Positions 36,250-45,697 are shown, counted from the stretch's first letter. The stretch is 64,000 nt of DNA from Actinomyces faecalis (GCF_013184985.2 NZ_CP063418.1:1178001-1242000), one strand, 5' to 3'. Numbers and translations: made by a program. Notes: generated from the letters alone by a model not told the origin.

Positions 36250-36269
36250 GCTTTCGTCCGGACGAAAGC
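36250..36269. promoter_or_regulatory. 20-bp perfect palindrome between glgC and glgA
   Basis: GCTTTCGTCCGGACGAAAGC is a perfect 20-bp palindrome with a CCGG centre, in the 218-base gap between two divergent glycogen genes. The form resembles a LacI/GalR-family operator and could control both genes. Confidence 0.6.
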
Positions 36270-36405
36270 GGCACGGAGACGGGCCTGAGCCGATACCGTC
36301 TGAGGGGAAGGCCGACGGCGTCGCTCGCCGCCCGCGCGGCCGCTCACCACCCGATACCCAACCCGGCACCTATCCCGCGTGCCCCACGAGGAAGAGATAA
36401 GGACC

Positions 36406-37641
36406 ATGAGGGTCGACCTGCTGACCAAGGAGTACCCCCCCTTCATCTACGGCGGTGCCGGTGTGCACGTCAACGAGCTGACCAGGGTCCTGCGCCCCCT
36501 GGCGGACGTGAGGGTCCATGCCTTCGGCGGCCCCCGTCAGGCTGGCACCGAGGGTGCTGACCCCGGGGTCACCGGCTACGCTGAGCTGCCTGAGCTCGCC
36601 GGCGCCAACGCCGCGCTGCGCACCTTCGGGGTCGACCTGACGATGGTGGCGGACGTCGAGGGGGCGGACGTCGTCCACTCCCACACCTGGTACGCCAACC
36701 TCGCCGGTCACCTGGCAGGCCTGCTCCACGGGATCCCGCACGTGGTCTCGGCCCACTCCCTGGAGCCCATGCGGCCGTGGAAGGCCGAGCAGCTCGGTGG
36801 CGGCTACGCCCTGTCCTCGTGGGCGGAGGCCCAGGCCTACGAGGGGGCCAGCGCCGTCATCGCTGTGTCTCACGGCATGCGCGAGGACATCCTGCGCTCC
36901 TACCCGGGCGTGGACCCTGAGCGGGTCAAGGTGGTGCACAACGGCATCGACCTGGCTGACTGGGCGCGCCCCGACGACGCCGCCTTCGAGGACCTGGCGG
37001 CCCAGGTGCGTGCGCGGTTCGGCATCGAGGCAGGGCGTCCGACGATCGTCTTCGTCGGCCGTGTCACGCGGCAGAAGGGTCTGCCCCACCTGTTGCGCGC
37101 CGTGGGTCAGCTTCCCGAGCAGGTCCAGGTGGTCCTGTGCGCCGGGGCCCCGGACACCCCCGAGATCAAGGCGGAGGTGGACGAGGCCGTCGCGGTGCTC
37201 CAGACCAGGCGCACCGGAGTCATCCTCATCGAGGAGATGCTGCCCCACCGTGAGCTGCAGGCTGTGCTGGCCTCGGCGCACGTGTTCGTGTGCCCTTCGG
37301 TCTACGAGCCGCTGGGCATCGTCAACCTTGAGGCCATGGCCATGGGGCTGCCGGTGGTGGGCTCAGCCACGGGCGGTATCCCGGACGTCGTCGTCGACGG
37401 TGAGACCGGCTACCTCGTGCCCATCGACCAGCTCACCGACGGCACGGGGACCCCGACGGACCCCGAGCGCTTCGCCGCTGATCTGGCCGAGCGCCTGACC
37501 ACGCTCGTCACGGACGAGGGGCTGGCCTCCCGGATGGGTGCGGCTGCCCGGCGACGAGTCGAGGAGCACTTCTCCTGGTCGGCCATCGCCACCCAGACCA
37601 TGGCTGTCTACGAGTGGGCGCTGGCGCACCCGAAGGGCTGA
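36406..37641 (+). CDS. glgA: Glycogen synthase (GT4, actinobacterial GlgA/GlgM-like)
   Basis: A 411-residue glycosyltransferase. MRVDLLTKEYPPFIYGGAGV is the nucleotide-sugar start (KxGGL-like variant with YGGAGVH), HNGIDLADW and FVGRVTRQKGLPHLL follow, and VCPSVYEPLGIVNLEAMAMG is the acid-base motif of GT4. In this group the product may be glycogen or maltose-1-phosphate. ATG 36406 has an AAGGA five bases before; the longer frame from 36379 includes that ribosome site. It is divergent from glgC. Confidence 0.93.
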   Translation: MRVDLLTKEYPPFIYGGAGVHVNELTRVLRPLADVRVHAFGGPRQAGTEGADPGVTGYAELPELAGANAALRTFGVDLTMVADVEGADVVHSHTWYANLAGHLAGLLHGIPHVVSAHSLEPMRPWKAEQLGGGYALSSWAEAQAYEGASAVIAVSHGMREDILRSYPGVDPERVKVVHNGIDLADWARPDDAAFEDLAAQVRARFGIEAGRPTIVFVGRVTRQKGLPHLLRAVGQLPEQVQVVLCAGAPDTPEIKAEVDEAVAVLQTRRTGVILIEEMLPHRELQAVLASAHVFVCPSVYEPLGIVNLEAMAMGLPVVGSATGGIPDVVVDGETGYLVPIDQLTDGTGTPTDPERFAADLAERLTTLVTDEGLASRMGAAARRRVEEHFSWSAIATQTMAVYEWALAHPKG

Positions 37642-37647
37642 GAACGC

Positions 37648-37670
37648 GCCGCGATCCTTCAGATCGCGGC
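37648..37670 (+). terminator. Terminator hairpin after glgA
   Basis: GCCGCGATC (37648-37656) and GATCGCGGC (37662-37670) form a perfect 9-bp stem with loop CTTCA, seven bases after the glgA stop. Confidence 0.6.
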
Positions 37671-37754
37671 TGCGACGCGTCATCGAGCGCCCGCGACTCG
37701 AATTCACGCCATGGGCTCGATCTCAGTACCTGTCGGCACGTTCTCAGGTCTGGG

Positions 37755-38465
37755 TCAGGCGGCTGGTCCCCAGCTCTCGCTCGCTGCGCACACGCCGTGG
37801 CGAGCCACGGTCAGCAGGGGCCGCAGAACCTGACGGCGGCGCTCAGCCTGAGCGAGGGTCGCCGCCGCGCCGTCGTCGTCCAGAGCGAGCTCGCAGATCG
37901 CCTCCAGGCGCAGGGACCGCTCCAGGAGCTCACGGTGGCGCGGATCCAACGACGGCGGGAGGACCCGGGGGTCAAGGACCGCGGTGACGAGGTCGGTGAG
38001 CTCCTCGGCCAGCTCGGGACGCTCGCGAGCCAGGTCCAGCTCGGTCAGCGCCGCGATCGCCTCCTCCGTGGCCCGGTGCGTGGCGCGGCGTGCGTGAGAG
38101 GCGTCGAAGGGCGGGACGACGGCGAGGACCTCCTCGACCTGCCAGCGCACCGAGGTCCCTGAGGGCTCAGGGATGAGCAGCAGGCGCCGGGAGGAGGTCT
38201 CGACGAGCACGCCCTCGCCAGCGTCCAGGGCTGCCGACAGCCCCGGCAGCGGATCAGCCGGGCTGGGCAGGAGGGCGGCACAGCGCCGCAGCGCACCGGC
38301 CCTGGTGAGCCAGGTCTCCAGGCTCAGGAGCCCGAGGCCTCCCGGTCCCTTGTCGGCGACCTCGTGCACGGCGTCAGGCCCTTGGACCACGGCCGTCCCG
38401 AAGGAGGACGGCACGGGAGCCCACAGGGCGAGCAGGACGCTGACGGGCAGGTCGAGAGCTGACAT
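37755..38465 (-). CDS. Uncharacterised actinobacterial protein
   Basis: A 236-residue protein with no motif I recognise. It begins MSALDLPVSVLLALWAPVPS, is rich in Leu and Ala, and after residue 110 is mainly helical and charged (ATEEAIAALTELDLARERPE). No signal peptide or membrane segment is seen. The start is supported by TACTCT seven bases before ATG 38465. It is divergent from the ABC ATPase gene and converges with glgA. Confidence 0.8.
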   Translation of the reverse strand: MSALDLPVSVLLALWAPVPSSFGTAVVQGPDAVHEVADKGPGGLGLLSLETWLTRAGALRRCAALLPSPADPLPGLSAALDAGEGVLVETSSRRLLLIPEPSGTSVRWQVEEVLAVVPPFDASHARRATHRATEEAIAALTELDLARERPELAEELTDLVTAVLDPRVLPPSLDPRHRELLERSLRLEAICELALDDDGAAATLAQAERRRQVLRPLLTVARHGVCAASESWGPAA

Positions 38466-38472
38466 GAACGGG

Positions 38473-38564
38473 AGAGTAACGAGCGGTGCCAGGATGCACG
38501 AGCTGTCCCACGCCTGTGCGTGCCTAGGACTCAGGTCACGTCCTCACGATAGGGTGGGGCCATG
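38473..38564. promoter_or_regulatory. Divergent leaderless promoters for the 236-aa protein and the ABC ATPase
   Basis: The minus-strand box TACTCT (38478-38473) is seven bases before ATG 38465. The plus-strand box TAGGGT (38550-38555) is six bases before ATG 38562. Confidence 0.5.
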
Positions 38565-39374
38565 ACCAGCGTGCTGCACCTTGACGACGTCTCTGTCCAC
38601 CGTGGGAGGAACCAGATCCTGTCCCACGTGACCTGGAGCGTCACCGAGGGCCAGCACTGGGTGCTGCTGGGGCCCAACGGCGCCGGCAAGACGACCGTCT
38701 CACGCATCGCGGCGGCCCGGCTCTTCCCGTCCTCCGGGACCGTCGACGTCCTGGGGGAGCGCATGGGGCGCGTGGACGTCACCGAGCTGCGCCCGCGCAT
38801 CGGCCTGACCTCCTCGGCGCTGGCGCAGTCCGTGCTCGGCAGTGAGCCGGTGGAGTCCGTGGTGCTCTCGGCCTCCTACGGAAGCATCGGTGTGTGGCGC
38901 GAGCAGTATGACGACTTCGACGTCGAGCGGGCCCACGCCCTCCTGGGGGCGCTGGGCGTGGAGGCACTGGCGGACCGGACGTGGGGGAGTCTGTCCTCGG
39001 GCGAGCGCAAGCGTGTCGAGATCGCCCGCGCCCTCATGCCTGACCCCGAGCTGCTCATCCTGGACGAGCCGGCCTCCGGGCTGGACGTGACCGGCCGTGA
39101 GCTGCTCCTGGCCGCCTTGAGCGAGATCATCTCCGCCCCCGGTTCTCCCACGATGGTGCTGGTGACTCACCACCTGGAGGAGATCCCGGTGGGCTTCACC
39201 CACGCCATGGCCATGAGACAGGGTACGGTCGCCGGGTCCGGCACGCTGGAGGAGGTCCTGACCGACGAGGTCATGTCCGCCGCCTTCGGGCTTCCCCTGG
39301 AGGTCAGCCTGGACCGTGGACGCTACGCCGCGCGCGGCAAGAACCTGCTGGGCACGCGCTCAGGCAGGCACTGA
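38562..39374 (+). CDS. ABC transporter ATP-binding protein (stand-alone)
   Basis: A 270-residue ATPase: Walker A GPNGAGKTT, signature LSSGERKRVEIARAL, Walker B LLILDEPASGLD, and LVTHHLEEIP. No permease is adjacent. The closest group I recall is the YfiL/ModF-like single ATPase found in actinobacteria. A leaderless promoter precedes it. It is followed 39 bases later by the NfeD gene on the same strand. Confidence 0.9.
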   Translation: MTSVLHLDDVSVHRGRNQILSHVTWSVTEGQHWVLLGPNGAGKTTVSRIAAARLFPSSGTVDVLGERMGRVDVTELRPRIGLTSSALAQSVLGSEPVESVVLSASYGSIGVWREQYDDFDVERAHALLGALGVEALADRTWGSLSSGERKRVEIARALMPDPELLILDEPASGLDVTGRELLLAALSEIISAPGSPTMVLVTHHLEEIPVGFTHAMAMRQGTVAGSGTLEEVLTDEVMSAAFGLPLEVSLDRGRYAARGKNLLGTRSGRH

Positions 39375-39413
39375 CAGACCCGGACACGACACCGAGTGAG
39401 CAAGGAGGCCGAG

Positions 39414-39866
39414 ATGGAGTGGTTGTGGTGGGTAGGCGGAGCCCTGGTCCTGGGGGTGATCGAGACCCTCACCGTGGACCTGACCTTCCTCATGTTCGCT
39501 GGAGGCGCGCTTGGTGGGGCCCTGACGGCGGCGCTCGGAGGCCCCTTCTGGCTCCAGGTCGTCGTCTTCGCAGTCGTCTCAAGCCTCCTGCTGGTCCTGG
39601 TCCGTCCCTGGGCCAAGCGGCACCTGCAGTCCACGACGCCGGAGATGCGGACCAACGCCGAGGCCCTGGTGGGCCGTGAGGCGGTCGCCCTCACCGTCGT
39701 CGACGCCCACGGCGGACGAGTACGCCTGGGAGGTGAGGAGTGGAGCGCACGGCTGGCTGACCCCGACCCCGCCAGCCCCGGCGCTCAGGAGGCTCGCGTG
39801 GCCAGCGGGACCCAGGTGCGCGTGACTGCCATTGACGGGGCTATCGCCGTCGTCCAGCCCCTGTAA
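39414..39866 (+). CDS. NfeD-like membrane protein
   Basis: A 150-residue protein: two helices near the N-terminus (LWWVGGALVLGVIETLTVDL and FWLQVVVFAVVSSLLLVLV), then an OB-fold from about residue 85 (LVGREAVALTVVDAHGGRV). Such short NfeD proteins (type b) pair with SPFH proteins, as here. ATG 39414 has AGGAGG six bases upstream and was preferred to GTG 39396. Confidence 0.9.
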   Translation: MEWLWWVGGALVLGVIETLTVDLTFLMFAGGALGGALTAALGGPFWLQVVVFAVVSSLLLVLVRPWAKRHLQSTTPEMRTNAEALVGREAVALTVVDAHGGRVRLGGEEWSARLADPDPASPGAQEARVASGTQVRVTAIDGAIAVVQPL

Positions 39867-39921
39867 GCCCTTCTCTCCCTGTCCTACAGCTCTGACCCAC
39901 CCACTGCCGGAAAGGCTTCTG

Positions 39922-41016
39922 ATGACCATATTCGCGGGACTGCAGATTGTCCCACTCGTTGTCCTGGCCCTCGTGGCCCTGTTCGTTGTCATCGCTATCG
40001 CCAAGGCCGTGCGGATCGTGCCGCAGTCCTACGCGATCATCGTCGAGCGCCTGGGCAAGTTCCAGGCCGAGTACGGCGCCGGCATGCACTTCCTCGTCCC
40101 CTTCATCGACCGCGTGCGCTCCACGGTGGACCTGCGCGAGCAGGTGGTCTCCTTCCCGCCGCAGCCCGTGATCACGTCCGACAACCTCGTGGTGTCCATC
40201 GACTCGGTCATCTACTACCAGGTCACCGACCCCAAGCGGGCCACTTACGAGATCGCCAGCTACCTCCAGGCGATCGAGCAGCTGACCGTGACCACGCTGC
40301 GTAACGTCATCGGCGCCATGGACCTGGAGCAGACGCTGACCAGCCGTGACCAGATCAACGGCCAGCTGCGCGGGGTCCTGGACCAGGCCACGGGCCGCTG
40401 GGGGATCCGCGTGTCCAACGTGGAGCTGAAGTCCATCGACCCGCCGGCCTCCATCCAGGGCGCGATGGAGCAGCAGATGCGTGCCGAGCGCGACCGCCGT
40501 GCGGCGATCCTGACTGCCGAGGGTGTCAAGCAGTCCCAGATCCTCACTGCTGAGGGTGACAAGCAGTCCGCCATCCTGCGCGCTGAGGGACAGGCCCAGT
40601 CCGCGATCCTCAAGGCCCAGGGTGAGTCCCGCGCCATCCTCCAGGTCTTTGACGCCATCCACCGGGGTAACGCTGATCCCAAGCTGCTGGCTTACCAGTA
40701 CCTGCAGACCCTGCCCAAGATCGCCAACGGCAGCTCGTCCAAGATGTGGATCGTGCCGACCGAGTTCACCGCGGCCCTGGACGGGATCGCCGGTGCGCTG
40801 GGCGGCAGGTCCGGCGGCTCGCCGTCGGACCCCGAGAGCGAGGTGGGAGTCGACCTGTCCGGCATGGACGACGCCCTGTCAATCGCCTCTGACCTCGCGG
40901 CGACCAACCTCCAGACCCCGGAGGAGGCTCTGGCGCAGGCACGTGGCGAGGTGGCCTCGGCCGCACAGGAGGCCTCCGAGGACCGCCCGGGCGGTGGCAA
41001 CCACATGGCAAGGTAG
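39922..41016 (+). CDS. SPFH domain protein (stomatin/prohibitin/flotillin family)
   Basis: A 364-residue protein: one N-terminal helix (IVPLVVLALVALFVVIAIA), then the SPFH domain with SYAIIVERLGKFQAEYGAG and TLRNVIGAMDLEQTLTSRD, then a coiled-coil with repeats AILTAEG/QILTAEG/AILRAEG/AILKAQG. It should form membrane microdomain rings with NfeD. The C-terminal 70 residues are acidic. GGAAAGG lies ten bases before ATG 39922. Confidence 0.93.
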   Translation: MTIFAGLQIVPLVVLALVALFVVIAIAKAVRIVPQSYAIIVERLGKFQAEYGAGMHFLVPFIDRVRSTVDLREQVVSFPPQPVITSDNLVVSIDSVIYYQVTDPKRATYEIASYLQAIEQLTVTTLRNVIGAMDLEQTLTSRDQINGQLRGVLDQATGRWGIRVSNVELKSIDPPASIQGAMEQQMRAERDRRAAILTAEGVKQSQILTAEGDKQSAILRAEGQAQSAILKAQGESRAILQVFDAIHRGNADPKLLAYQYLQTLPKIANGSSSKMWIVPTEFTAALDGIAGALGGRSGGSPSDPESEVGVDLSGMDDALSIASDLAATNLQTPEEALAQARGEVASAAQEASEDRPGGGNHMAR

Positions 41017-41039
41017 CGTCAGCTGACTGACTGCCAGAC

Positions 41040-41102
41040 CACGGCGGGCAGGCCGGAGTACTCAGGAAACCGTCAGGCGAGTGCTCTACCCTGCCCGCCG
41101 TG
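41040..41102. promoter_or_regulatory. 13-bp inverted repeat framing the promoter of the ABC exporter operon
   Basis: CACGGCGGGCAGG (41040-41052) is the exact complement of 41090-41102. The right arm covers the last T of the -10 box TACCCT (41087-41092) and the GTG start (41100). With a leaderless start the hairpin is not in the exporter mRNA, so it acts as a DNA site or ends the SPFH transcript. Confidence 0.5.
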
Positions 41103-42848
41103 CTCTGTCGAACTCTGCGTCACTATCTGAGGCCCTACTGGCCCTCGCTGCTCGCAGTCCTCGTCCTCAAGGTCGTCGAGACGATCGCCGCGCTGTCACT
41201 GCCCACCCTCAATGCCGACATCATCAACGACGGCGTCGTGGCCGGGGACACGGACCGGATCTGGGTGCTGGGCGGGCAGATGCTCGCGATCACCGCGCTT
41301 CAGGGAGCCTCGGCGGTCATCGGCACCTACCTGGCGGCCCGGGCCTCCATGGGGCTGGGCCGGGCGATGCGCGCTGACATCTTCCACCACGTCCAGCGCT
41401 TCAACACCGAGGAGCTCTCTCGCTTCGGGGCCCCCTCGCTGGTCACCCGCTCAACTAACGATGTCCAGCAGATCCAGATGGTCGTCTTCATGATCGCCTC
41501 GATGATGCTCATGGCGCCGATCATGCTCGTGGGCGGCACGATCATGGCCCTGCGCGTGGACGCCCCGCTGTCCGCCCTGCTGCTCGTGCTCATCCCGCTG
41601 CTCCTGGTGGCGGTCGGCGTCCTCATGAGCAGGTTGCTGCCGCACTTCAAGTCCATGCAGTCGCGCATCGACCGCGTCAACCTCGTCATGCGTGAGCAGA
41701 TCCAGGGTGTCCGCGTCATCCGTGCCTTCGTGCGCCAGCGCCAGCGCCGGGAGGTCTTCGACCAGGCCAACGAGGACCTGACGACGACGTCCCTGGCGAT
41801 CGGCCGGCTCTTTGCCCTGCTCATGCCGAGCGTCATGCTCATCATGAACCTGGCCACGATCGCCGTCATGTGGTTCGGGGGGCAGCGCATCTCCTCCGGC
41901 GGCATGGAGGTGGGTGACCTGACCGCCTTCCTCAACTACATCATGCAGATCCTCTTCTCCGTCCTCATCGCCGTCATGCTGGTCACCCTCCTGCCGCGTG
42001 CCCAGGTGGCTGCCGACCGCATCGGTGAGGTCATGGCCGTCCAGCCGGCGATCTCCTCGCCGGCTGGTCCTCAGTCGCTGCCTGCGGCTGAGGGACCAGG
42101 ACGAGGACGCCGCGTGCGCCTGGAGAACGTCACCTTCCGCTACCCCGGGGCCGCCTCGCGGGTACTGGCCGAGATCGACCTGGAGATGGCCCCGGGCACG
42201 ATGACCGCTGTCATCGGCTCCACCGGCTCGGGCAAGACCACTTTGGTGGGCCTGCTGCCCAGGCTGCTGGACGCGACCGAGGGGCGGGTGAGCATCGACG
42301 GCGTCGACGTACGGGACCTGGACCTGACAGAGCTGCGCGAGGCGGTTGCCACGGTTCCGCAGAAGGCCTTCCTGTTCTCCGGCACCATCCGCTCCACCCT
42401 GCGCCACGGCAAGAGTGACGCCACGGACGGCGAGCTGTGGGCGGCGCTGGAGGCCGCCCAGGCAGCCGACTTCGTCCGACAGCTGGGCGACGGCCTGGAC
42501 CACGAGGTCGACCAGGGAGGTGTCAGCTTCTCCGGCGGTCAGCGCCAGCGTCTGGCCATCGCGCGGGCACTGGTGCGCCCGGCCGGCGTCTACGTCTTCG
42601 ACGACTCCTTCTCAGCCCTGGACTACGCCACCGACGCCCGTCTTCGGGCGGGCCTGCCGGAGGCGACAGACGGCGCGACACTGCTGGTCGTGGCCCAGCG
42701 AGTGGCCTCGATCCGTGACGCGGACCAGATCGTGGTGCTCGACGAGGGGCACGTGGTCGGTGTCGGGCGGCACGAGGAGCTGATGGGTACCTGCCCGACC
42801 TACGCCGAGATCGTCCTGTCCCAGATCAGCGCGGAGGAGGCGGCATGA
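41100..42848 (+). CDS. ABC exporter half-transporter 1 (heterodimer subunit with degenerate site)
   Basis: A 582-residue type I exporter: six helices, then an ATPase with Walker A GSTGSGKTT and signature FSGGQRQR. Its Walker B ends VYVFDDSFSALD, with Asp in place of the catalytic Glu. That is the hallmark of the non-hydrolytic site of heterodimeric exporters such as TM287/288. The partner is the next gene, whose ATG overlaps this stop. Substrate unknown; multidrug or lipid export is possible. GTG 41100 follows TACCCT by seven bases. Confidence 0.93.
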   Translation: MLCRTLRHYLRPYWPSLLAVLVLKVVETIAALSLPTLNADIINDGVVAGDTDRIWVLGGQMLAITALQGASAVIGTYLAARASMGLGRAMRADIFHHVQRFNTEELSRFGAPSLVTRSTNDVQQIQMVVFMIASMMLMAPIMLVGGTIMALRVDAPLSALLLVLIPLLLVAVGVLMSRLLPHFKSMQSRIDRVNLVMREQIQGVRVIRAFVRQRQRREVFDQANEDLTTTSLAIGRLFALLMPSVMLIMNLATIAVMWFGGQRISSGGMEVGDLTAFLNYIMQILFSVLIAVMLVTLLPRAQVAADRIGEVMAVQPAISSPAGPQSLPAAEGPGRGRRVRLENVTFRYPGAASRVLAEIDLEMAPGTMTAVIGSTGSGKTTLVGLLPRLLDATEGRVSIDGVDVRDLDLTELREAVATVPQKAFLFSGTIRSTLRHGKSDATDGELWAALEAAQAADFVRQLGDGLDHEVDQGGVSFSGGQRQRLAIARALVRPAGVYVFDDSFSALDYATDARLRAGLPEATDGATLLVVAQRVASIRDADQIVVLDEGHVVGVGRHEELMGTCPTYAEIVLSQISAEEAA

Positions 42849-44806
42849 GCGCCGGACCCGGACCCGGACCCCGTGGCGTCGCGCCAGGCATGAAGGCGCG
42901 CAATTTCTCCGGCACGTGGAAGCGGCTCGTCTGCGAGCTACGTCCTGAGCGCTGGCGGATCGTGGGCATCGTCGCACTGACCACGGTGTCGGTGGTCCTC
43001 AACGTGGTGGCGCCCAAGGTCCTGGCACGCGCCACGAACCTCATCTTCGAGGGCGTCATCGGTACCCTGCTGGGACGTATGGGGCTGCCGGCCGGGATGA
43101 GCGGGGACCAGCTCGTGGCCGCCCTGCGTGTGGCCGGGCAGGACACCTACGTCTCCATGCTCTCGGCCTACGACGTCGTCGTGGGCCAGGGCCTGGACAC
43201 GAGCGCGCTGCTCGTCGTGCTCGCCCAGGTGCTGGCCCTCTACCTCACCTCGGCAGTCTTCCTGTGGGTCCAGGGACGCATCCTGGCAGGCGTCGTCCAG
43301 CGCACGGTGAGCCGGATGCGTGCCGAGGTCGAGGCCAAGCTGGCTCGGGTCCCGCTGTCCTACATCGACCGTGGCAGCCGCGGCGACATGCTCTCGCGAG
43401 TGACCAACGACGTCGACAACGTCTCCCAGACCCTCCAGCAGACGCTGTCCCAGGCCTTGAGCTCCATCATCACGGTCGTCGGCGTCCTCGCCATGATGCT
43501 CACCGTCTCCTGGCAGCTCACCCTCGTGGCCGTGGTGACGATCCCGCTGGCGATGGTCATCTCGGTCCTCATCGCACGGCGCGCGAAGCCTCACTTCACC
43601 CAGCAGTGGAAGGCTACCGGTGAGGTCTCGGGCGTGGTCGAGGAGGCCTTCACCGGGCACGAGACGGTGGCGCTGTTCAGCTCTGAGGACACCTTCGCTG
43701 AGCTCTTCGACCAGGCCAACACCCGCCTGTACGAGGGCTCCTACAAGGCCCAGTGGATCTCGGGCACCATCCAGCCGGCGATGCGCGTGGTCTCCAACCT
43801 CAACTTCGTCATCATCGCGGTGGCCGGCGGCATCCGTATCACGCAGGGCGCGTTGACGCTGGGAGACGTCCAGGCCTTCATCCAGTACTCCCAGCAGTTC
43901 ACGCAGCCCATCACGCAGCTGGCCTCGATGGCCAACCTCCTGCAGTCCGGCGCAGCCAGCGCCGAGCGCGTCTTCGAGGTGCTGGACGCCCCCGAGGAGA
44001 GCCAGGAGGCCCCGGACCGGCTGCTGCCTGAGCGGGCCCGTGGCCGGGTGGTCTTTGACCACGTGTGCTTCTCCTACACCCCGGACACCGAGCTCATCAC
44101 CGACCTCAACCTCACGGTGGAGCCAGGTCAGACGGTGGCGATCGTCGGCCCGACGGGCGCGGGAAAGACGACCCTGGTCAACCTGCTGCTGCGCTTCTAC
44201 GACCCGCAGGCCGGCACCATCAGCCTCGACGGCATCGACACCCGTCGGCTCTCACGTGCTGAGCTGCGTGAGCAGGTCGGCATGGTGCTCCAGGACACCT
44301 GGCTCTTCGAGGGAACGATCCGTGAGAACATCGCCTTCGGAGCGGCCAGCGCGACCGAGGAGCAGGTGCTTGCCGCGGCCAGGGCCGCCAGCGTCGACCA
44401 CATCATCCGGGCCCTTCCCGAGGGGTACGACACCGTCATCGACGACTCCGGCTCCGGGGTCTCGGCCGGTGAGAAGCAGCTGATCACGATCGCTCGGGCC
44501 TTCCTGGCCGACCGGCAGATCCTCGTCCTGGACGAGGCGACGAGCTCGGTGGACACCCGCACCGAGCTGCTGGTGCAGCAGGCGATGGTGGGGCTGCGTC
44601 AGGGGCGTACGAGCTTCGTCATCGCCCACCGCCTGTCCACGATCCGTGACGCGGACACGATCCTGGTCATGGAGCACGGGGACATCGTGGAGCAGGGCAG
44701 CCATGACGAGCTCATCGCCCGCCGGGGTGCCTACTACGAGCTCTACCAGAGCCAGTTCTCCGGCCCGGTGGCCCAGGAGAAGGCGCAGGCGGGGGAGCCG
44801 GCATGA
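42845..44806 (+). CDS. ABC exporter half-transporter 2 (heterodimer subunit with catalytic Glu)
   Basis: A 653-residue exporter subunit with a large periplasmic-side loop between helices 1 and 2. Walker A is GPTGAGKTT, Walker B ILVLDEATSSVD with the catalytic Glu, and the signature is VSAGEKQLITIAR, SAGE in place of SGGQ. The two subunits complement each other: this Walker B with the SGGQ of the partner forms the active site. The start overlaps the partner's stop and the stop overlaps the methyltransferase start, so all three are coupled. Confidence 0.93.
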   Translation: MSAGPGPGPRGVAPGMKARNFSGTWKRLVCELRPERWRIVGIVALTTVSVVLNVVAPKVLARATNLIFEGVIGTLLGRMGLPAGMSGDQLVAALRVAGQDTYVSMLSAYDVVVGQGLDTSALLVVLAQVLALYLTSAVFLWVQGRILAGVVQRTVSRMRAEVEAKLARVPLSYIDRGSRGDMLSRVTNDVDNVSQTLQQTLSQALSSIITVVGVLAMMLTVSWQLTLVAVVTIPLAMVISVLIARRAKPHFTQQWKATGEVSGVVEEAFTGHETVALFSSEDTFAELFDQANTRLYEGSYKAQWISGTIQPAMRVVSNLNFVIIAVAGGIRITQGALTLGDVQAFIQYSQQFTQPITQLASMANLLQSGAASAERVFEVLDAPEESQEAPDRLLPERARGRVVFDHVCFSYTPDTELITDLNLTVEPGQTVAIVGPTGAGKTTLVNLLLRFYDPQAGTISLDGIDTRRLSRAELREQVGMVLQDTWLFEGTIRENIAFGAASATEEQVLAAARAASVDHIIRALPEGYDTVIDDSGSGVSAGEKQLITIARAFLADRQILVLDEATSSVDTRTELLVQQAMVGLRQGRTSFVIAHRLSTIRDADTILVMEHGDIVEQGSHDELIARRGAYYELYQSQFSGPVAQEKAQAGEPA

Positions 44807-45666
44807 TCATCGAGCCTGACGACGCCGACGACCCTCGCCTGGCGGACTACACGAGCCTGACCGACGTCGCTCTGCGGCGCCGGCTGGAGACCGAGCGTGG
44901 CCTTTACATGGCGGAGTCGTCCAAGGTGATCGTGCGTGCCGTGGAGGCCGGCCACGCTCCTCGCTCCTTCCTCATGGCCCCGCGCTGGTACGACGAGCTA
45001 CGTCCCGTCATCGCATCCGCTGCTGGCTGCCAGGGACGCGACGACGGCGGAGACGTCCCGGTCTTCATCGCGCCTGAGCCCCTGCTGGAGTCGATCACGG
45101 GCTTCCACCTCCACCGCGGTGCCCTGGCAGCGATGAACCGGCCGCGGCTGGCGAGCGTCGGCGAGCTGCTCGCAGTGGCGCGCGGGGGAGCCGGTGCCAG
45201 GCGTGTGGCGGTGCTGGAGGACCTGGTCGACCACACCAACGTCGGCGCCGCCTTCCGCAGCGCCGCCGCCCTGGGGATCGACGCCGTGCTGGTGACTCCG
45301 CACTGCGCCGACCCCCTGTACCGGCGCAGCGTGCGGGTCTCGATGGGGACCGTGTTCCAGGTCCCGTGGACGCGGATCGACCACTGGCCGGCGCTGGAGG
45401 AGCTCCACGAGGCCGGCTTCACCGTGGCTGCCCTGGCCCTGAGTGAGGACTCGGTGAGCCTGGGGGAGTTCTCCGCCTCACCGGCCTGCAGCGCGGCGGA
45501 CTCACGCGTCGCCGTGGTGCTCGGGACCGAGGGGGACGGACTCGCACCGCGCACGATCTTGGCGGCTGACGCCGTCGTGCGCATCCCGATGGCTGGGGGA
45601 GTGGACTCCCTCAACGTGGCGGCTGCTGCCGCCGTCGCCTTCTGGGAGCTGCGGGTCAGGAGCTGA
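44803..45666 (+). CDS. SpoU/TrmH-family rRNA or tRNA 2'-O-methyltransferase
   Basis: A 287-residue SPOUT methyltransferase. VAVLEDLVDHTNVGAAFRSA (motif 1), VVLGTEGDGLAP (motif 2) and IPMAGGVDSLNVAAAAAVAF (motif 3) form the knotted SAM site. The N-terminal 100 residues are the substrate-binding domain. It is coupled to the exporter by a four-base overlap. The exact nucleotide modified is unknown. Confidence 0.93.
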   Translation: MIIEPDDADDPRLADYTSLTDVALRRRLETERGLYMAESSKVIVRAVEAGHAPRSFLMAPRWYDELRPVIASAAGCQGRDDGGDVPVFIAPEPLLESITGFHLHRGALAAMNRPRLASVGELLAVARGGAGARRVAVLEDLVDHTNVGAAFRSAAALGIDAVLVTPHCADPLYRRSVRVSMGTVFQVPWTRIDHWPALEELHEAGFTVAALALSEDSVSLGEFSASPACSAADSRVAVVLGTEGDGLAPRTILAADAVVRIPMAGGVDSLNVAAAAAVAFWELRVRS

Positions 45667-45697
45667 GGAGCCCGGTTGCGGTGCCCTGGAAGCGGCA

